This document shows, one piece after another, positions 16,864 through 25,107 of a stretch of DNA of 64,000 nucleotides; position 1 is the stretch's first letter; each line of letters opens with the position of its first letter. Source of the DNA: Microbacterium sp. LWH3-1.2. Lineage in GTDB: Bacteria > Actinomycetota > Actinomycetes > Actinomycetales > Microbacteriaceae. The stretch is from positions 1,798,001-1,862,000 of the forward strand of contig NZ_JBEGIK010000001.1 of the NCBI RefSeq assembly GCF_040675855.1. Reading direction: 5' to 3'. The translations under genes were made by a program, and so were the position numbers. The notes beneath the pieces are model-generated. The model was not told where the DNA came from, did not search any database, and was given only the letters and a program-made list of their open reading frames with translations.

Positions 16864-16973
16864 TGCGGGGCACGTCTGTCCGCCCAGCCCGGGACGGCGC
16901 GGCGACCGGGCGCTTCGACAGCAGCGATCTGAGCAGCGTCGCGTCCACAGGCTCAGCGCCCGGCTCGGGCGCC

Positions 16974-17732
16974 TCAGCCGCCGAGCGCGTCGCGGATGGC
17001 GGCCGCCGAGCGCCTGAGCCGCGCGGCGATCTCCTCGTCCGAGTGCGCGCTCGCAACGAACACGACGGCGATCGCCGCGGGCCCGCGCCCACGCACGGCG
17101 AGCGGCACCGCCACGGCGCGCAGGCTCGGGATGACCTCGTCGTGGCTGGTCGCGAAGCCGCGGGTCGTGGCATCCGTCACCTCTGCGGCCAGGTCCCCCG
17201 AGATGCCGCTCGGCCAGGAGGCCTTCGGCACGAGCGACAGGATCGCCTTGCCCGGCGCGCCGCGAGTGACCGGATGCCGCGTCCCCGGCCGCTGCGCGAC
17301 CGGATTCACCGCGTGGCGGGGCTCGACGCTCGAGAGCGTCACGCACTCGTCGTGGTCGAGCACCGCGAGGAAGCACGTCACTCCGAGATCGCCCGCCACC
17401 GCCGTCAGCTCGGGGAGCGCCTCGGCCTGCAGGTCGTGCGCGACGCCCGCCGCGAGGGCCGCCATGCGCGCGCCGAGCTCGACGAGGCCCGCCGCGTCCC
17501 GCTCGACGAGCCCGTGGTCTTCGAGCGTGCGCAGCAGCCGATAGGCGACCGACCGGTGCACCTCGAGCCGCCGTGCGATCTCGTCGATCGACAGCGGTCC
17601 GCGCGCGTCGGCGAGCACCTCGAGGATCCGGATGCCGCGGCTCAGCGTCTGCGAGGCCGGCGCCGCCTTCGCACCCGCCGCCTCGACGCGAGACGTCACA
17701 TCTGTCACGTTCGACGGTCCTTTCGCAGACAT
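16974..17732 (-). CDS. IclR-family transcriptional regulator
   Basis: A 252-residue regulator with the winged helix at about residues 30-90 (LSIDEIARRLEVHRSVAYRLL) and the IclR effector domain after it (GKAILSLVP, then RAVAVPLAVRGRGPAAIAVVF). IclR proteins commonly control ring-hydroxylation and protocatechuate genes with an aromatic acid as effector. It is divergent from mobA, which is the probable target. ATG 17732 lacks a clear ribosome site; a GTG about 25 bases further in follows AAAGGA and is a fair alternative start. Confidence 0.9.
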   Translation of the reverse strand: MSAKGPSNVTDVTSRVEAAGAKAAPASQTLSRGIRILEVLADARGPLSIDEIARRLEVHRSVAYRLLRTLEDHGLVERDAAGLVELGARMAALAAGVAHDLQAEALPELTAVAGDLGVTCFLAVLDHDECVTLSSVEPRHAVNPVAQRPGTRHPVTRGAPGKAILSLVPKASWPSGISGDLAAEVTDATTRGFATSHDEVIPSLRAVAVPLAVRGRGPAAIAVVFVASAHSDEEIAARLRRSAAAIRDALGG

Positions 17733-17787
17733 GTCTGAAGTCTCGCGCTCGGGTGAGGAGCGCCAGGTGTTGTGGGAGGCAACGCGG

Positions 17788-17835
17788 TCATATACGATCT
17801 GTTCAATAGTAGAACGTCGTGCTCGAATATAGAAC
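17788..17835. promoter_or_regulatory. mobA control region: shared TCATATACGAT site plus tandem IclR-type half-palindromes
   Basis: TCATATACGAT at 17788-17798 is the inverse of the core of the GntR-candidate site at 3142. It is followed by GTTCAATAGTAGAAC (17801-17815) and GCTCGAATATAGAAC (17821-17835), two 15-base GTTC-N7-GAAC-like sites 20 bases apart, which suits cooperative binding by an IclR dimer pair. Confidence 0.55.
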
Positions 17836-17900
17836 ACGCCACCTCTCCGAACAAGACCCAGGCCACAAGCCCTCGACACCGTCGTCCGAGGAGGACACCG

Positions 17901-19820
17901 ATGCAGTTCCACCACCACGGCTACGTCTCCGGCGACCCGCGCATTCAGGACGCGGCCGGCACCGGCGTCGACCGGCCCGCCGAGCTGCCCGACGAGATGG
18001 ACGTGCTGATCGTCGGATCGGGCCCCGCGGGCATGCTCCTCGCAGCGCAGATGTCGCAGTTCCCGGGCGTCACGACCCGAATGATCGAGCGCCGCGACGG
18101 GCGCCTCGTGCTCGGCCAGGCCGACGGCATCCAGCCGCGCAGCGTCGAGACGTTCCAGGCGTTCGGGTTCGCGGAGCGCATCATCGCCGAGGCCTACAAC
18201 ATCGCCTGGATGAACTTCTGGGGTCCCGACCCCGACAACCCCCGCAACATCGTCCGCACCGCGCGCACCGAGGACTACGCGTTCAAGATCAGCGAGTTCC
18301 CGCACCTCATCGTGAACCAGGCGCGCGTGCTGGACTACTTCGCCGAGGCCGCCGCGCACGGCCCGGGGCGGATCGTGCCGGACTACGGCATCGAGTTCCT
18401 CGGTCTCACCGTGCACGAGGACGGGGAGTACCCCGTCGAGGTGCGTGTGCGGCACGTTGCGGGCGAGCGCGCGGGCGAGGAGCGCACCGTGCGCGCCACG
18501 TACGTCGTCGGCTGCGACGGCGCGCGCAGCGGAGTGCGCGAGGCGATCGGCCGCAAGCACGTCGGGCAGTTCGCCGCGCACGCCTGGGGCGTGATGGACG
18601 TCCTCGTGAACACGGACTTCCCGGACTGGCGCATCAAGTGCGCGATCAACTCCGAGGCCGGCAACATCCTCCACATCCCGCGCGAGGGCGGCTACCTCAG
18701 TCGCATGTACATCGACCTCGGCGAGGTCGCGGCCGATGACAACCACCACGTGCGCCAGACGCCGATCGAGGAGATCATCCGCAGGGCGAACGAGATCCTG
18801 CACCCGTACACCCTCGACGTGAAGCAGGTCGCCTGGCACAGCGTCTACGAGGTCGGCCACCGCGTCACCGACAAGTTCGACGATGTCGACGTCGACCAGG
18901 GCCATGACCCGCGCGTCTTCCTCACCGGCGACGCCTGCCACACGCACAGCGCGAAGGCCGGCCAGGGGATGAACGTCTCGATGCAGGACGGCTTCAACCT
19001 CGGCTGGAAGCTCGGTCACGTGCTCGCCGGCCTCAGCCCCGCATCGCTGCTGTCGACGTACTCGGCCGAGCGTCAGCCGGTCGCGCAGCAGCTCATCGAC
19101 TTCGATCGCGAGTGGTCGGCCCTCATGGCCCGAAAGCCCGAGGAGATCTCCGACCCCCAGGAACTCGCCACGTTCTACCTCGGCACCGCCGAGTTCCCGT
19201 CGGGCTTCATGACGCAGTACGGCCAGTCGATGATCGTGACGGATGCTGCGCACCAGGCGCTCGCCGAGGGGTTCCCGCTCGGCAAGCGCTTCAAGTCGGT
19301 CGAGGTGGTCCGTGTGTGCGACGGCAACGCCGTGCACCTCGGACACCACGCCAAGGCCGACGGTCGCTGGCGGATCTACGCCTTCGCCGACTCGCCCGCC
19401 GCGGGCGAGGCATCCGTCCTCTCCGACTGGGTCGCGTTCATGGCCGCGCCCGAGTCGCCCGTGCGGCGCTTCACGCCGGAAGGCGCCGACGTCGACGCGG
19501 TCTTCGACGTCAAGGTCGTCTACCAGCAGGCGCACGAGGACGTGGACATCACCCGCGTGCCCGACCTGTTCCTGCCCAAGACCGGACCCCTCGGGCTCAC
19601 CGACTGGGAGAAGGTCTACGCGGCCGCGCCGAGCGCCTGGACCGCCGGCGACATCTTCGAGGAGCGCGGCCTCTCGCGCGACGGCGTGGTCGTCGTCGTG
19701 CGTCCCGACCAGTACGTGGCGGCCGTGCTCCCGCTCACCGCGACCGACGAGCTCGAGGCATTCCTCGCCGGCGCATTCGTCGACCAGCACGCTCCGGCAT
19801 TCGCGGACGTCCTCAAATGA
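17901..19820 (+). CDS. mobA: FAD-dependent 3-hydroxybenzoate 4-monooxygenase
   Basis: A 639-residue class A flavin hydroxylase of the phenol 2-monooxygenase fold; the length equals that I recall for Comamonas MobA. The FAD motif VLIVGSGPAGMLLAAQ begins at about residue 36. LGQADGIQPRS follows near 72, and the second FAD/NADPH motif DGARSGVREAIGRK near 210. The GDACHTHSAKAGQGMN block is at about 343, and a thioredoxin-like C-terminal domain ends in VVVVRPDQYVAAVLPL. MobA converts 3-hydroxybenzoate to protocatechuate. A GGAGG site precedes the ATG. Phenol hydroxylase is the main alternative. Confidence 0.88.
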   Translation: MQFHHHGYVSGDPRIQDAAGTGVDRPAELPDEMDVLIVGSGPAGMLLAAQMSQFPGVTTRMIERRDGRLVLGQADGIQPRSVETFQAFGFAERIIAEAYNIAWMNFWGPDPDNPRNIVRTARTEDYAFKISEFPHLIVNQARVLDYFAEAAAHGPGRIVPDYGIEFLGLTVHEDGEYPVEVRVRHVAGERAGEERTVRATYVVGCDGARSGVREAIGRKHVGQFAAHAWGVMDVLVNTDFPDWRIKCAINSEAGNILHIPREGGYLSRMYIDLGEVAADDNHHVRQTPIEEIIRRANEILHPYTLDVKQVAWHSVYEVGHRVTDKFDDVDVDQGHDPRVFLTGDACHTHSAKAGQGMNVSMQDGFNLGWKLGHVLAGLSPASLLSTYSAERQPVAQQLIDFDREWSALMARKPEEISDPQELATFYLGTAEFPSGFMTQYGQSMIVTDAAHQALAEGFPLGKRFKSVEVVRVCDGNAVHLGHHAKADGRWRIYAFADSPAAGEASVLSDWVAFMAAPESPVRRFTPEGADVDAVFDVKVVYQQAHEDVDITRVPDLFLPKTGPLGLTDWEKVYAAAPSAWTAGDIFEERGLSRDGVVVVVRPDQYVAAVLPLTATDELEAFLAGAFVDQHAPAFADVLK

Positions 19821-19883
19821 GGTGCAGAGCCGAGATGAGGAGTCGCGGCGCGAGGTCGCTCCTCATCTCGGCCCTCGACCTCA
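19818..19883. repeat. Nested inverted repeat after mobA
   Basis: GCCGAGATGAGGAG (19829-19842) pairs perfectly with CTCCTCATCTCGGC (19859-19872), and an outer TGAGGT/ACCTCA pair extends the structure, starting at the mobA stop codon. It has terminator-like strength but no T-run, and it resembles the other intergenic inverted-repeat elements in layout. Confidence 0.7.
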
Positions 19884-19942
19884 ACTGAGGTAGCAGGTGA
19901 TGACGCGACCGCTGTGCGGACGGGCGAATCATGACAGTGAAC

Positions 19943-20025
19943 TGTACGACATGTACATCGGCCGCGATGGCGGCCGCGGGCAGAATAGCCCCAGACCAAC
20001 GAACGAAGGGGATGCCGCGGCATCC
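19943..20025. promoter_or_regulatory. Dehydrogenase leader with two palindromes
   Basis: TGTACGACATGTACA (19943-19957, arms TGTAC/GTACA) is operator-like. Further down, GGATGCCGCGGCATCC (20010-20025) is a perfect 16-base palindrome 22 bases before the start codon, so it would be transcribed as leader. Confidence 0.4.
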
Positions 20026-20047
20026 GTCCACCGACAAGGGAGTCCTC

Positions 20048-21529
20048 GTGACGACGACGATCACCGAAACCCGTGAGTCCGAGCTGCTGGCGTCCGTCCC
20101 TGACGGGCTGTTCATCGGCGGACAGTGGCGCGCGGCGTCCGGTGCCAAGACACTGAAGGTCTACGACCCCTCGAACGGCGGTGTCGTCAAAGAGATCGCG
20201 AACGCCTCGCCTGAGGACGGCACCGCCGCCCTGGACGCGGCCGTCGAGGCGTTCCCCGCGTGGGCGGCGACGCCGGCCCGCGAGCGGGCCGAGATCCTGC
20301 GGCGCGCCTTCGATCTGCTGCAGGAGCGCAAAGAGGACTTCGCCCTGCTGATGACGATCGAGATGGGCAAGCCGCTCGCCGAGGCGCGCGGCGAGGTCGC
20401 GTACGGCGGCGAGTTCCTGCGCTGGTTCAGCGAGGAGACGGCCCGAGTGCAGGGTCGCTACGGTGCGAACCCCGAGGGCACCGGCCGCATGATCGTGTCG
20501 CAGCACCCGGTCGGGCCGTGCTTCCTCATCACTCCGTGGAACTTTCCGCTCGCGATGGCGACCCGCAAGATCGCGCCCGCGCTCGCCGCCGGCTGCACCG
20601 TGGTGATCAAGCCCGCAGACCTGACCCCGCTCACGACGCTCGCGTTCGCGAAGCTACTCGAAGACGCGGGCCTCCCGGCCGGTGTGGTCAACGTGTTCAC
20701 GACCTCGACGTCGGGCGCCGTGTCGGAGCCGATCATCCGCGACCCGCGCCTGCGGAAGCTGTCGTTCACGGGCTCGACGCAGGTCGGCCAGCGCCTCCTC
20801 GAGCAGGCGGCACAGGGTGTGCTGCGCACGTCGATGGAGCTCGGCGGCAACGCGCCGTTCGTGGTGTTCGACGACGCCGATCTCGACAAGGCGGTCGACG
20901 GCGCGATCGCCGCGAAGTTCCGCAACATCGGACAGGCCTGCACCGCCGCCAACCGGTTCATCGTGCACCGCTCGGTCGCCGACGAGTTCGCGAAGCGCGT
21001 CACGGAGCGCGTGAACGGCTTCACGATCGGTCGCGGCACCGAGGACGGCGTCACGATCGGCCCGCTGATCGACGACCGCGCCGTCGCGAAGGCGGCGCAG
21101 CTCGTGCAGGATGCCGTCGCCCGCGGCGCGCAGGTGCGCACCGGCGGCAACGCGGTCGACGGCCCGGGAACGTTCTACGAGCCGACCGTCATCACCGGCG
21201 TTCAGCCCGGATCGGAGATCCTCCATGAGGAGATCTTCGGGCCGGTGCTCGCGATCATCCCGTTCGACACCGAGGACGACGCGGTGCGCATCGCCAACGA
21301 CACCGAGTACGGCCTGGTCTCGTACGTGTTCACCGAGAATCTCGCCCGCGGCCAGCGCATGATCGAGCGCCTCGAAACCGGGATGATGGGGCTCAACATG
21401 GGTGTCGTCTCCAACGCCGCCGCCCCGTTCGGCGGCTGGAAGATGTCGGGCCTCGGCCGCGAGGGGGGCGCCGAGGGCATCCACGAGTACCTGCAGACCA
21501 AGTACACGCTCACGCCGAACCCGTTCTGA
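20048..21529 (+). CDS. gabD: NAD(P)-dependent aldehyde dehydrogenase, succinate-semialdehyde dehydrogenase type
   Basis: A 493-residue aldehyde dehydrogenase. The signature blocks are ITPWNFPLAMATRKIAPALA (about residues 160-179), FTGSTQVGQ (about 242), MELGGNAP (about 264) and nucleophile Cys in NIGQACTAANR (about 298). The end GGWKMSGLGREGG and the overall pattern fit the GabD group. The GTG at 20048 has an AAGGGAG site; an in-frame ATG further upstream would read through the promoter. It stands alone between two hairpins. Succinate semialdehyde is a likely, unproven, substrate. Confidence 0.78.
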   Translation: MTTTITETRESELLASVPDGLFIGGQWRAASGAKTLKVYDPSNGGVVKEIANASPEDGTAALDAAVEAFPAWAATPARERAEILRRAFDLLQERKEDFALLMTIEMGKPLAEARGEVAYGGEFLRWFSEETARVQGRYGANPEGTGRMIVSQHPVGPCFLITPWNFPLAMATRKIAPALAAGCTVVIKPADLTPLTTLAFAKLLEDAGLPAGVVNVFTTSTSGAVSEPIIRDPRLRKLSFTGSTQVGQRLLEQAAQGVLRTSMELGGNAPFVVFDDADLDKAVDGAIAAKFRNIGQACTAANRFIVHRSVADEFAKRVTERVNGFTIGRGTEDGVTIGPLIDDRAVAKAAQLVQDAVARGAQVRTGGNAVDGPGTFYEPTVITGVQPGSEILHEEIFGPVLAIIPFDTEDDAVRIANDTEYGLVSYVFTENLARGQRMIERLETGMMGLNMGVVSNAAAPFGGWKMSGLGREGGAEGIHEYLQTKYTLTPNPF

Positions 21530-21551
21530 GGCACGCCTGAATCGATGACAC

Positions 21552-21592
21552 CAGGAGAGCGGATGCCCCGGGCGGGGGCATCCGCTCTCCTG
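21552..21592 (+). terminator. Terminator hairpin after gabD-like gene
   Basis: CAGGAGAGCGGATGCCCC pairs with GGGGCATCCGCTCTCCTG over 18 bases around a short loop, 22 bases after the stop codon. The stem again contains GGATGC. Confidence 0.85.
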
Positions 21593-21680
21593 CTGTTCCC
21601 GGTCGCAGTGCACCCCTTCCATACGGGCGCGGCCGGGATCACTATGGGATCTGTCCGCATCGAGCGATGAGGGGTCAGCG

Positions 21681-21887
21681 ATGAGTGTTTACCGAGTGAT
21701 CGACGTCATTGGCACGAGTGCCTCGTCCTGGGAGGAGGCGGCCCGAGAAGCCATCAGCACTGCCGCGGGATCGCTGCACGATCTGCGCATCGCCGAGGTG
21801 ACGAAGCAGGACGTCGTCGTCGGCGACGACGGGACGCTGCTGTTCCGTGCCCGGATCCAGCTCTCGTTCAAGTACGCGCCCGAGTAG
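21681..21887 (+). CDS. Dodecin-family protein, atypical
   Basis: A 68-residue protein with the dodecin layout: strand YRVIDVIGTS, helix SWEEAAREAISTAAGSL, then two strands ending in FKYAPE. Dodecins form 12-subunit shells that store flavin. The strand that normally carries the flavin-stacking Trp (as in LxWFEV) reads LRIAEVTKQD here, so the Trp is absent. Flavin binding is therefore doubtful. The ATG has a GAGGGG site. Its 3' end overlaps by about 20 bases the tail of a degenerate gene on the other strand. Confidence 0.75.
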   Translation: MSVYRVIDVIGTSASSWEEAAREAISTAAGSLHDLRIAEVTKQDVVVGDDGTLLFRARIQLSFKYAPE

Positions 21888-22199
21888 CCGGTCGCCTTCC
21901 GATGCGCGGGTCCCGCAGGATCCGCGCATCGACTCGGACGCCCCAGTGGGCGAGGACGGCGGCGCAGAAGTCGTCGTTCGTCCCCGTCGGGCCGAAGATC
22001 TGCTCCTCATTGACGACCGTGTCCGTCGCGATGTCGATGGTGAAGAGCAGCCGGACCTGCCCGTCGTTCTTGGCGATGGCCTTGCCGTCGCTGCCGACGG
22101 TCCGGCCGCTGCCGGTGAGCGAGCAGGGCGGTGACGCTCAGGGTCCCGTCGCCGTTGTCGAAGAGATCCGGCTCTGACCCGCTCGCCGACTCACCACGG
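21868..22199 (-). pseudogene. Frameshifted small gene of unknown function
   Basis: Two adjacent frames on this strand look coding. The upstream part contains EPDLFDNGDGTLSVTALL; after a shift near 22112 the other frame gives GSDGKAIAKNDGQVRLLFTI, then DFCAAVLAHWGVRVDARIL, to a stop at 21868. No start codon is found in the first frame, although GGAGG follows the stop of the zinc-ribbon gene directly upstream. Either this is a decaying gene of about 105 codons or the assembly has an indel. I do not recognise the family. Confidence 0.45.
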
Positions 22200-22205
22200 G
22201 ACCTC

Positions 22206-22346
22206 CTACACCGGCTCGGTGGTGCGGATCAGGCCGCAGTTCAGGCACGACCAGGCGACGAGGAACCGCTCGTCGTCGAGGATCTCGAAGGTCAGCGCGT
22301 CCCCGCACGTGGGGCAGATTCGCGCATCTGGGGCAGGCGCCATCAT
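22206..22346 (-). CDS. Small zinc-ribbon protein
   Basis: A 46-residue product, MMAPAPDARICPTCGDAL onwards, with two CxxC knuckles (CPTC and CLNC, about residues 11-14 and 37-40) spaced as in a single-zinc ribbon. Codon use is typical of the genome. A start at the second ATG (22343) is equally possible. It sits directly upstream of the frameshifted gene on the same strand, whose ribosome site abuts its stop codon. The function is unknown; such ribbons often bind nucleic acid or a protein partner. Confidence 0.55.
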   Translation of the reverse strand: MMAPAPDARICPTCGDALTFEILDDERFLVAWSCLNCGLIRTTEPV

Positions 22347-22428
22347 GTCGTCAGCCTAGGCACCCGGCTCGGGGGCCGGGAGTCCGTCGCGGACACCGCA
22401 CGTCCGCGGCCTGCGCCATGATGGGCGG

Positions 22429-23508
22429 GTGGATGCCTCGACCCTCCGGAACGAGCGGCTCCGGTCTCACCGGCTGAGCGCGCCCGCGGCGACCGTCGCC
22501 GACGCGGCACGACACATGCTCGCGACCCAGAGCCAGGAGTTCTGGGGCGGGCGCTGGGCGCTCGCGACGCGCGTACGGGGCCGCACGACGGTGCGGGATG
22601 TCGACGCCGCCTACGGCCGCGGCGAGATCGTGCGCACGTGGACGATGCGAGGGACCATCCACACCATCCCCACCGCCGACGTGGAGTGGGTGCTGTCGCT
22701 CACCGCCGAGCGCCAGCGCCGCCAGGCGGCGGCCGTGCACCGCAACGAGGGGATCGACGCCGACGAGGCCGATCGCGCCGAGCGCCTCGCCCGGGCAGCG
22801 CTCGGCGGCGGCAACCGTCTCACCCGCAAGGAGCTGTTCGAGGTCTGGGAGAAGGGTGGCGTCTCGACCGTGCGCCAGCGCGGATACCACCTGCTCGTCG
22901 CGCTGTCGCTGCGCGCCGTGCTGTGCCAGGGGCCGGTCGTGCCACGGGATAAGGGGCCGACGCGCGAGCAGTTCTTCGTGCTCGCCGACGAGTGGATCAC
23001 GGATGCTGCGACCCCGGCGGATCCGATGGCAGAGCTCTTCGTCCGCTACATCGCCTCGCACGGGCCCGCCGGTGCGCGGGACTTCGCGTGGTGGACCGGG
23101 CTTGCGCTCGGGGTCTCGCGCGCGGCGGCGGAGGCGGCGTCGGATCGCGTCCGGGTCGTCGCCGACGTACCCGAGCCGCAGTACGTCGCCGTGGGTCCGG
23201 CTCCGCGCCGCAGCGCCGCGGCCCCGGAGGTCGTCGCGCTGCCGCCGTTCGAGGAGTACTACCTGTCGTACGTCGACCGCACCGTGCCGTGTGCGCCGGA
23301 ATTCCTGCGCGCCATCGGACCGAGCATGAACGGCATCGTGCGGCCCATCCTCGTCGCGCGCGGTGAAGCCGTCGGCGTGTGGACGCATTCCCTGGCGGTC
23401 GGACGCCATGCCGAATCCCCGGTGCCTGAGCTGTTCACGCCCGGCGCCGCGACGGACGACGAGGTCGCGGCCGCGCTCGACCGCTACCGCGACTTCATCA
23501 CGGCATAA
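22429..23508 (+). CDS. Winged-helix DNA-binding protein, AlkZ/YcaQ-type DNA glycosylase family
   Basis: A 359-residue HTH_42 protein. Residues ATQSQEFWGGRWALATR (about 34-50) contain a Q-S-Q triad that matches the QxQ catalytic motif of AlkZ-like glycosylases. Tandem winged-helix units follow (NRLTRKELFEVWEKGGVS near 127 and the FARYIASHGPAGARDFAWW-like segment near 205), and the C-terminus ends VAAALDRYRDFI. Relatives unhook crosslinked or alkylated bases, often protecting antibiotic producers. Translation starts at GTG 22429 without a strong ribosome site. Activity on a given lesion is not predictable. Confidence 0.75.
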   Translation: MDASTLRNERLRSHRLSAPAATVADAARHMLATQSQEFWGGRWALATRVRGRTTVRDVDAAYGRGEIVRTWTMRGTIHTIPTADVEWVLSLTAERQRRQAAAVHRNEGIDADEADRAERLARAALGGGNRLTRKELFEVWEKGGVSTVRQRGYHLLVALSLRAVLCQGPVVPRDKGPTREQFFVLADEWITDAATPADPMAELFVRYIASHGPAGARDFAWWTGLALGVSRAAAEAASDRVRVVADVPEPQYVAVGPAPRRSAAAPEVVALPPFEEYYLSYVDRTVPCAPEFLRAIGPSMNGIVRPILVARGEAVGVWTHSLAVGRHAESPVPELFTPGAATDDEVAAALDRYRDFITA

Positions 23509-23513
23509 GAGAC

Positions 23514-23540
23514 ACGGATGCCTCAGCCTGCGGCATCCGT
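23514..23540 (+). terminator. GGATGC-type hairpin between convergent genes
   Basis: ACGGATGCC and GGCATCCGT enclose a 9-base loop, six bases after the glycosylase stop and just beyond the RamB stop on the other strand. Confidence 0.7.
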
Positions 23541-23554
23541 CCGTGCTGCCTTCC

Positions 23555-24991
23555 TCAGGCGTGACGGTCGAGGAAGTCGTAGACCTCGTTGTCGTCGACA
23601 CCGGGGAACGCGCCGCGGGGGAGCGGCGAGAACATCTGCATGTGCACGCGCGCGCTCGGCCAGGCCTTGCCCGCCCAGCGGTCGGAGACGTCGGAGGCGA
23701 CGCGGCGGCAGCACGACTCGTCGGGGCACGTCGAGGTCGCGCGCTTCTGCGTCTCACGCCCGCGGAACCACCGAGCGTCGTCGAAGGGCACGCCGACGGT
23801 GATCGAGAACTCGCCCTCCGCGGTGGTGCCGGTCTGCGTCGAGCACCAGTACGTGCCGGCGGGCGTGTCGGTGTACTGATAGTGCTCGGTCGTGCGGTTC
23901 TGCTCCGAGAAGGCGGCGCGGGCCGAGAATTTGCGGCACGCGATCTGACCGTCCACGGCGCCTGTGACGTCCATCGGAAGCGGCAGGTCGTCGTTCTCGT
24001 ACACGCGCGAGATCGCACCCGAGCCGTCGACGCGCAGGAAGTGCAGCTTGATCCCGAGGTGGCGCGTCACGAGGTTGGTGAGGCGCATGCCGGCGGCCTC
24101 ATGCGTGACGCCGAATGCGTCCCGGAAGTCCTCGACGGCGAGGTTGCGGTCCTTCTTCGCCTGCTGCAGGAATGCCACGGAGGCTGTCTCGGGCATGAGG
24201 CAGCACGCGGCGTAGTAGTTGATCTCGAGCCGCTGCTGCAGGAAGTCGGCGTAGTCCGTCGGCCTCTCGTGGCCGAGCAGGCGATGCGCCATCGCCTGCA
24301 GCGCCATCGACCGGAGGCCGTGCCCGCCGGGGATGGACGCCGGCGGCAGATAGATGCGGCCGTGCTCGAGGTCGGTCACCGAGCGCGTCGAGTGCGGGAG
24401 GTCGTTCACGTAGATCAGCTCGAAGCCGAGCTTCTCGGCCATGATGCTCACGGTTCGGTGCGTGAGGGCGCCCGACACGTGACCCGCCGCCTTGAGCTGC
24501 TTCTCAGCGAGCTTCTCGATGTCGGGGAGGTAGTTGTCGCGCTCGCGCATCATGAGCCGGAGCTCGGTGTTCGCCCGGCGCGCCTCTTCGGGCGTGGCGA
24601 TGGCCTCGCGCTCGCGCCGCTGCAGCTCGCGATGCAGACCCAGGATCGATTCGATCGTGTCGTCGGACATGCCCTTCGTCACCTTGATCGGCGTGACGCC
24701 GAGCTGGCGGAACACAGACCCCGACTGCGCGCGCTCCAGCTCGATCTCGAGCGCCGCGCGGCGGTTCGGCGGCTCGGCCGAGAGGAGGTCGCCCACCTCG
24801 ACGCCGGTCGTCGAGGCGATCGCCTGGAGCAGCGACAGCTTCGGCTCGCGCTTGCCGTTCTCGATGAGGCTGAGCTGGCTTCCGGCGACCCCGACCAGCG
24901 CTCCGAGCTCGTCGAGCGTGTAGCCGTGGGCGAGGCGCTGATGACGGATGCGGTGGCCCAGGGTCGACAGTTCGAGTGACGTGGGGGGCAT
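23555..24991 (-). CDS. ramB: RamB-like regulator of acetate/gluconeogenic metabolism
   Basis: A 478-residue regulator with an N-terminal Cro/XRE helix-turn-helix (about residues 12-66, [26 protein letters not shown]), a central IrrE-like/DUF955 segment without an intact HExxH, and a C-terminal ShortMCR/DUF2083 domain rich in Cys ([10 protein letters not shown]). The architecture and length match RamB of Corynebacterium and Mycobacterium, which controls acetate, glyoxylate and related carbon genes. It is divergent from pckG, a sensible target. It starts at ATG 24991. I did not find a convincing canonical RamB box in the shared promoter. Confidence 0.82.
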   Translation of the reverse strand: MPPTSLELSTLGHRIRHQRLAHGYTLDELGALVGVAGSQLSLIENGKREPKLSLLQAIASTTGVEVGDLLSAEPPNRRAALEIELERAQSGSVFRQLGVTPIKVTKGMSDDTIESILGLHRELQRREREAIATPEEARRANTELRLMMRERDNYLPDIEKLAEKQLKAAGHVSGALTHRTVSIMAEKLGFELIYVNDLPHSTRSVTDLEHGRIYLPPASIPGGHGLRSMALQAMAHRLLGHERPTDYADFLQQRLEINYYAACCLMPETASVAFLQQAKKDRNLAVEDFRDAFGVTHEAAGMRLTNLVTRHLGIKLHFLRVDGSGAISRVYENDDLPLPMDVTGAVDGQIACRKFSARAAFSEQNRTTEHYQYTDTPAGTYWCSTQTGTTAEGEFSITVGVPFDDARWFRGRETQKRATSTCPDESCCRRVASDVSDRWAGKAWPSARVHMQMFSPLPRGAFPGVDDNEVYDFLDRHA

Positions 24992-25021
24992 TCCTTGATG
25001 CTAGCGAAAGAATTACAACTC

Positions 25022-25052
25022 TTGACACCAGATTTCGCGGGAAGAGCTTCCC
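25022..25052 (+). promoter_or_regulatory. pckG promoter region with palindrome
   Basis: TTGACA (25022-25027) is a good -35 hexamer. GGGAAGAGCTTCCC (25039-25052), arms GGGAAG/CTTCCC, lies where a -10 or operator would be, between divergent ramB and pckG. Confidence 0.45.
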
Positions 25053-25107
25053 GTTACACCCGAAAGTAGAGGAAGAGCACGAATCTGCATCAATGAGGAG
25101 CGACATC

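Noticed and set aside
21902..22177. A 91-codon plus-strand frame after the dodecin gene
   Set aside because: It is antisense to the frameshifted minus-strand gene, whose translation looks more protein-like.
23555..24991. Annotating the RamB-like protein as an active IrrE metalloprotease
   Set aside because: The central segment resembles the IrrE-like domain, but no intact HExxH was found, and the whole architecture fits RamB.
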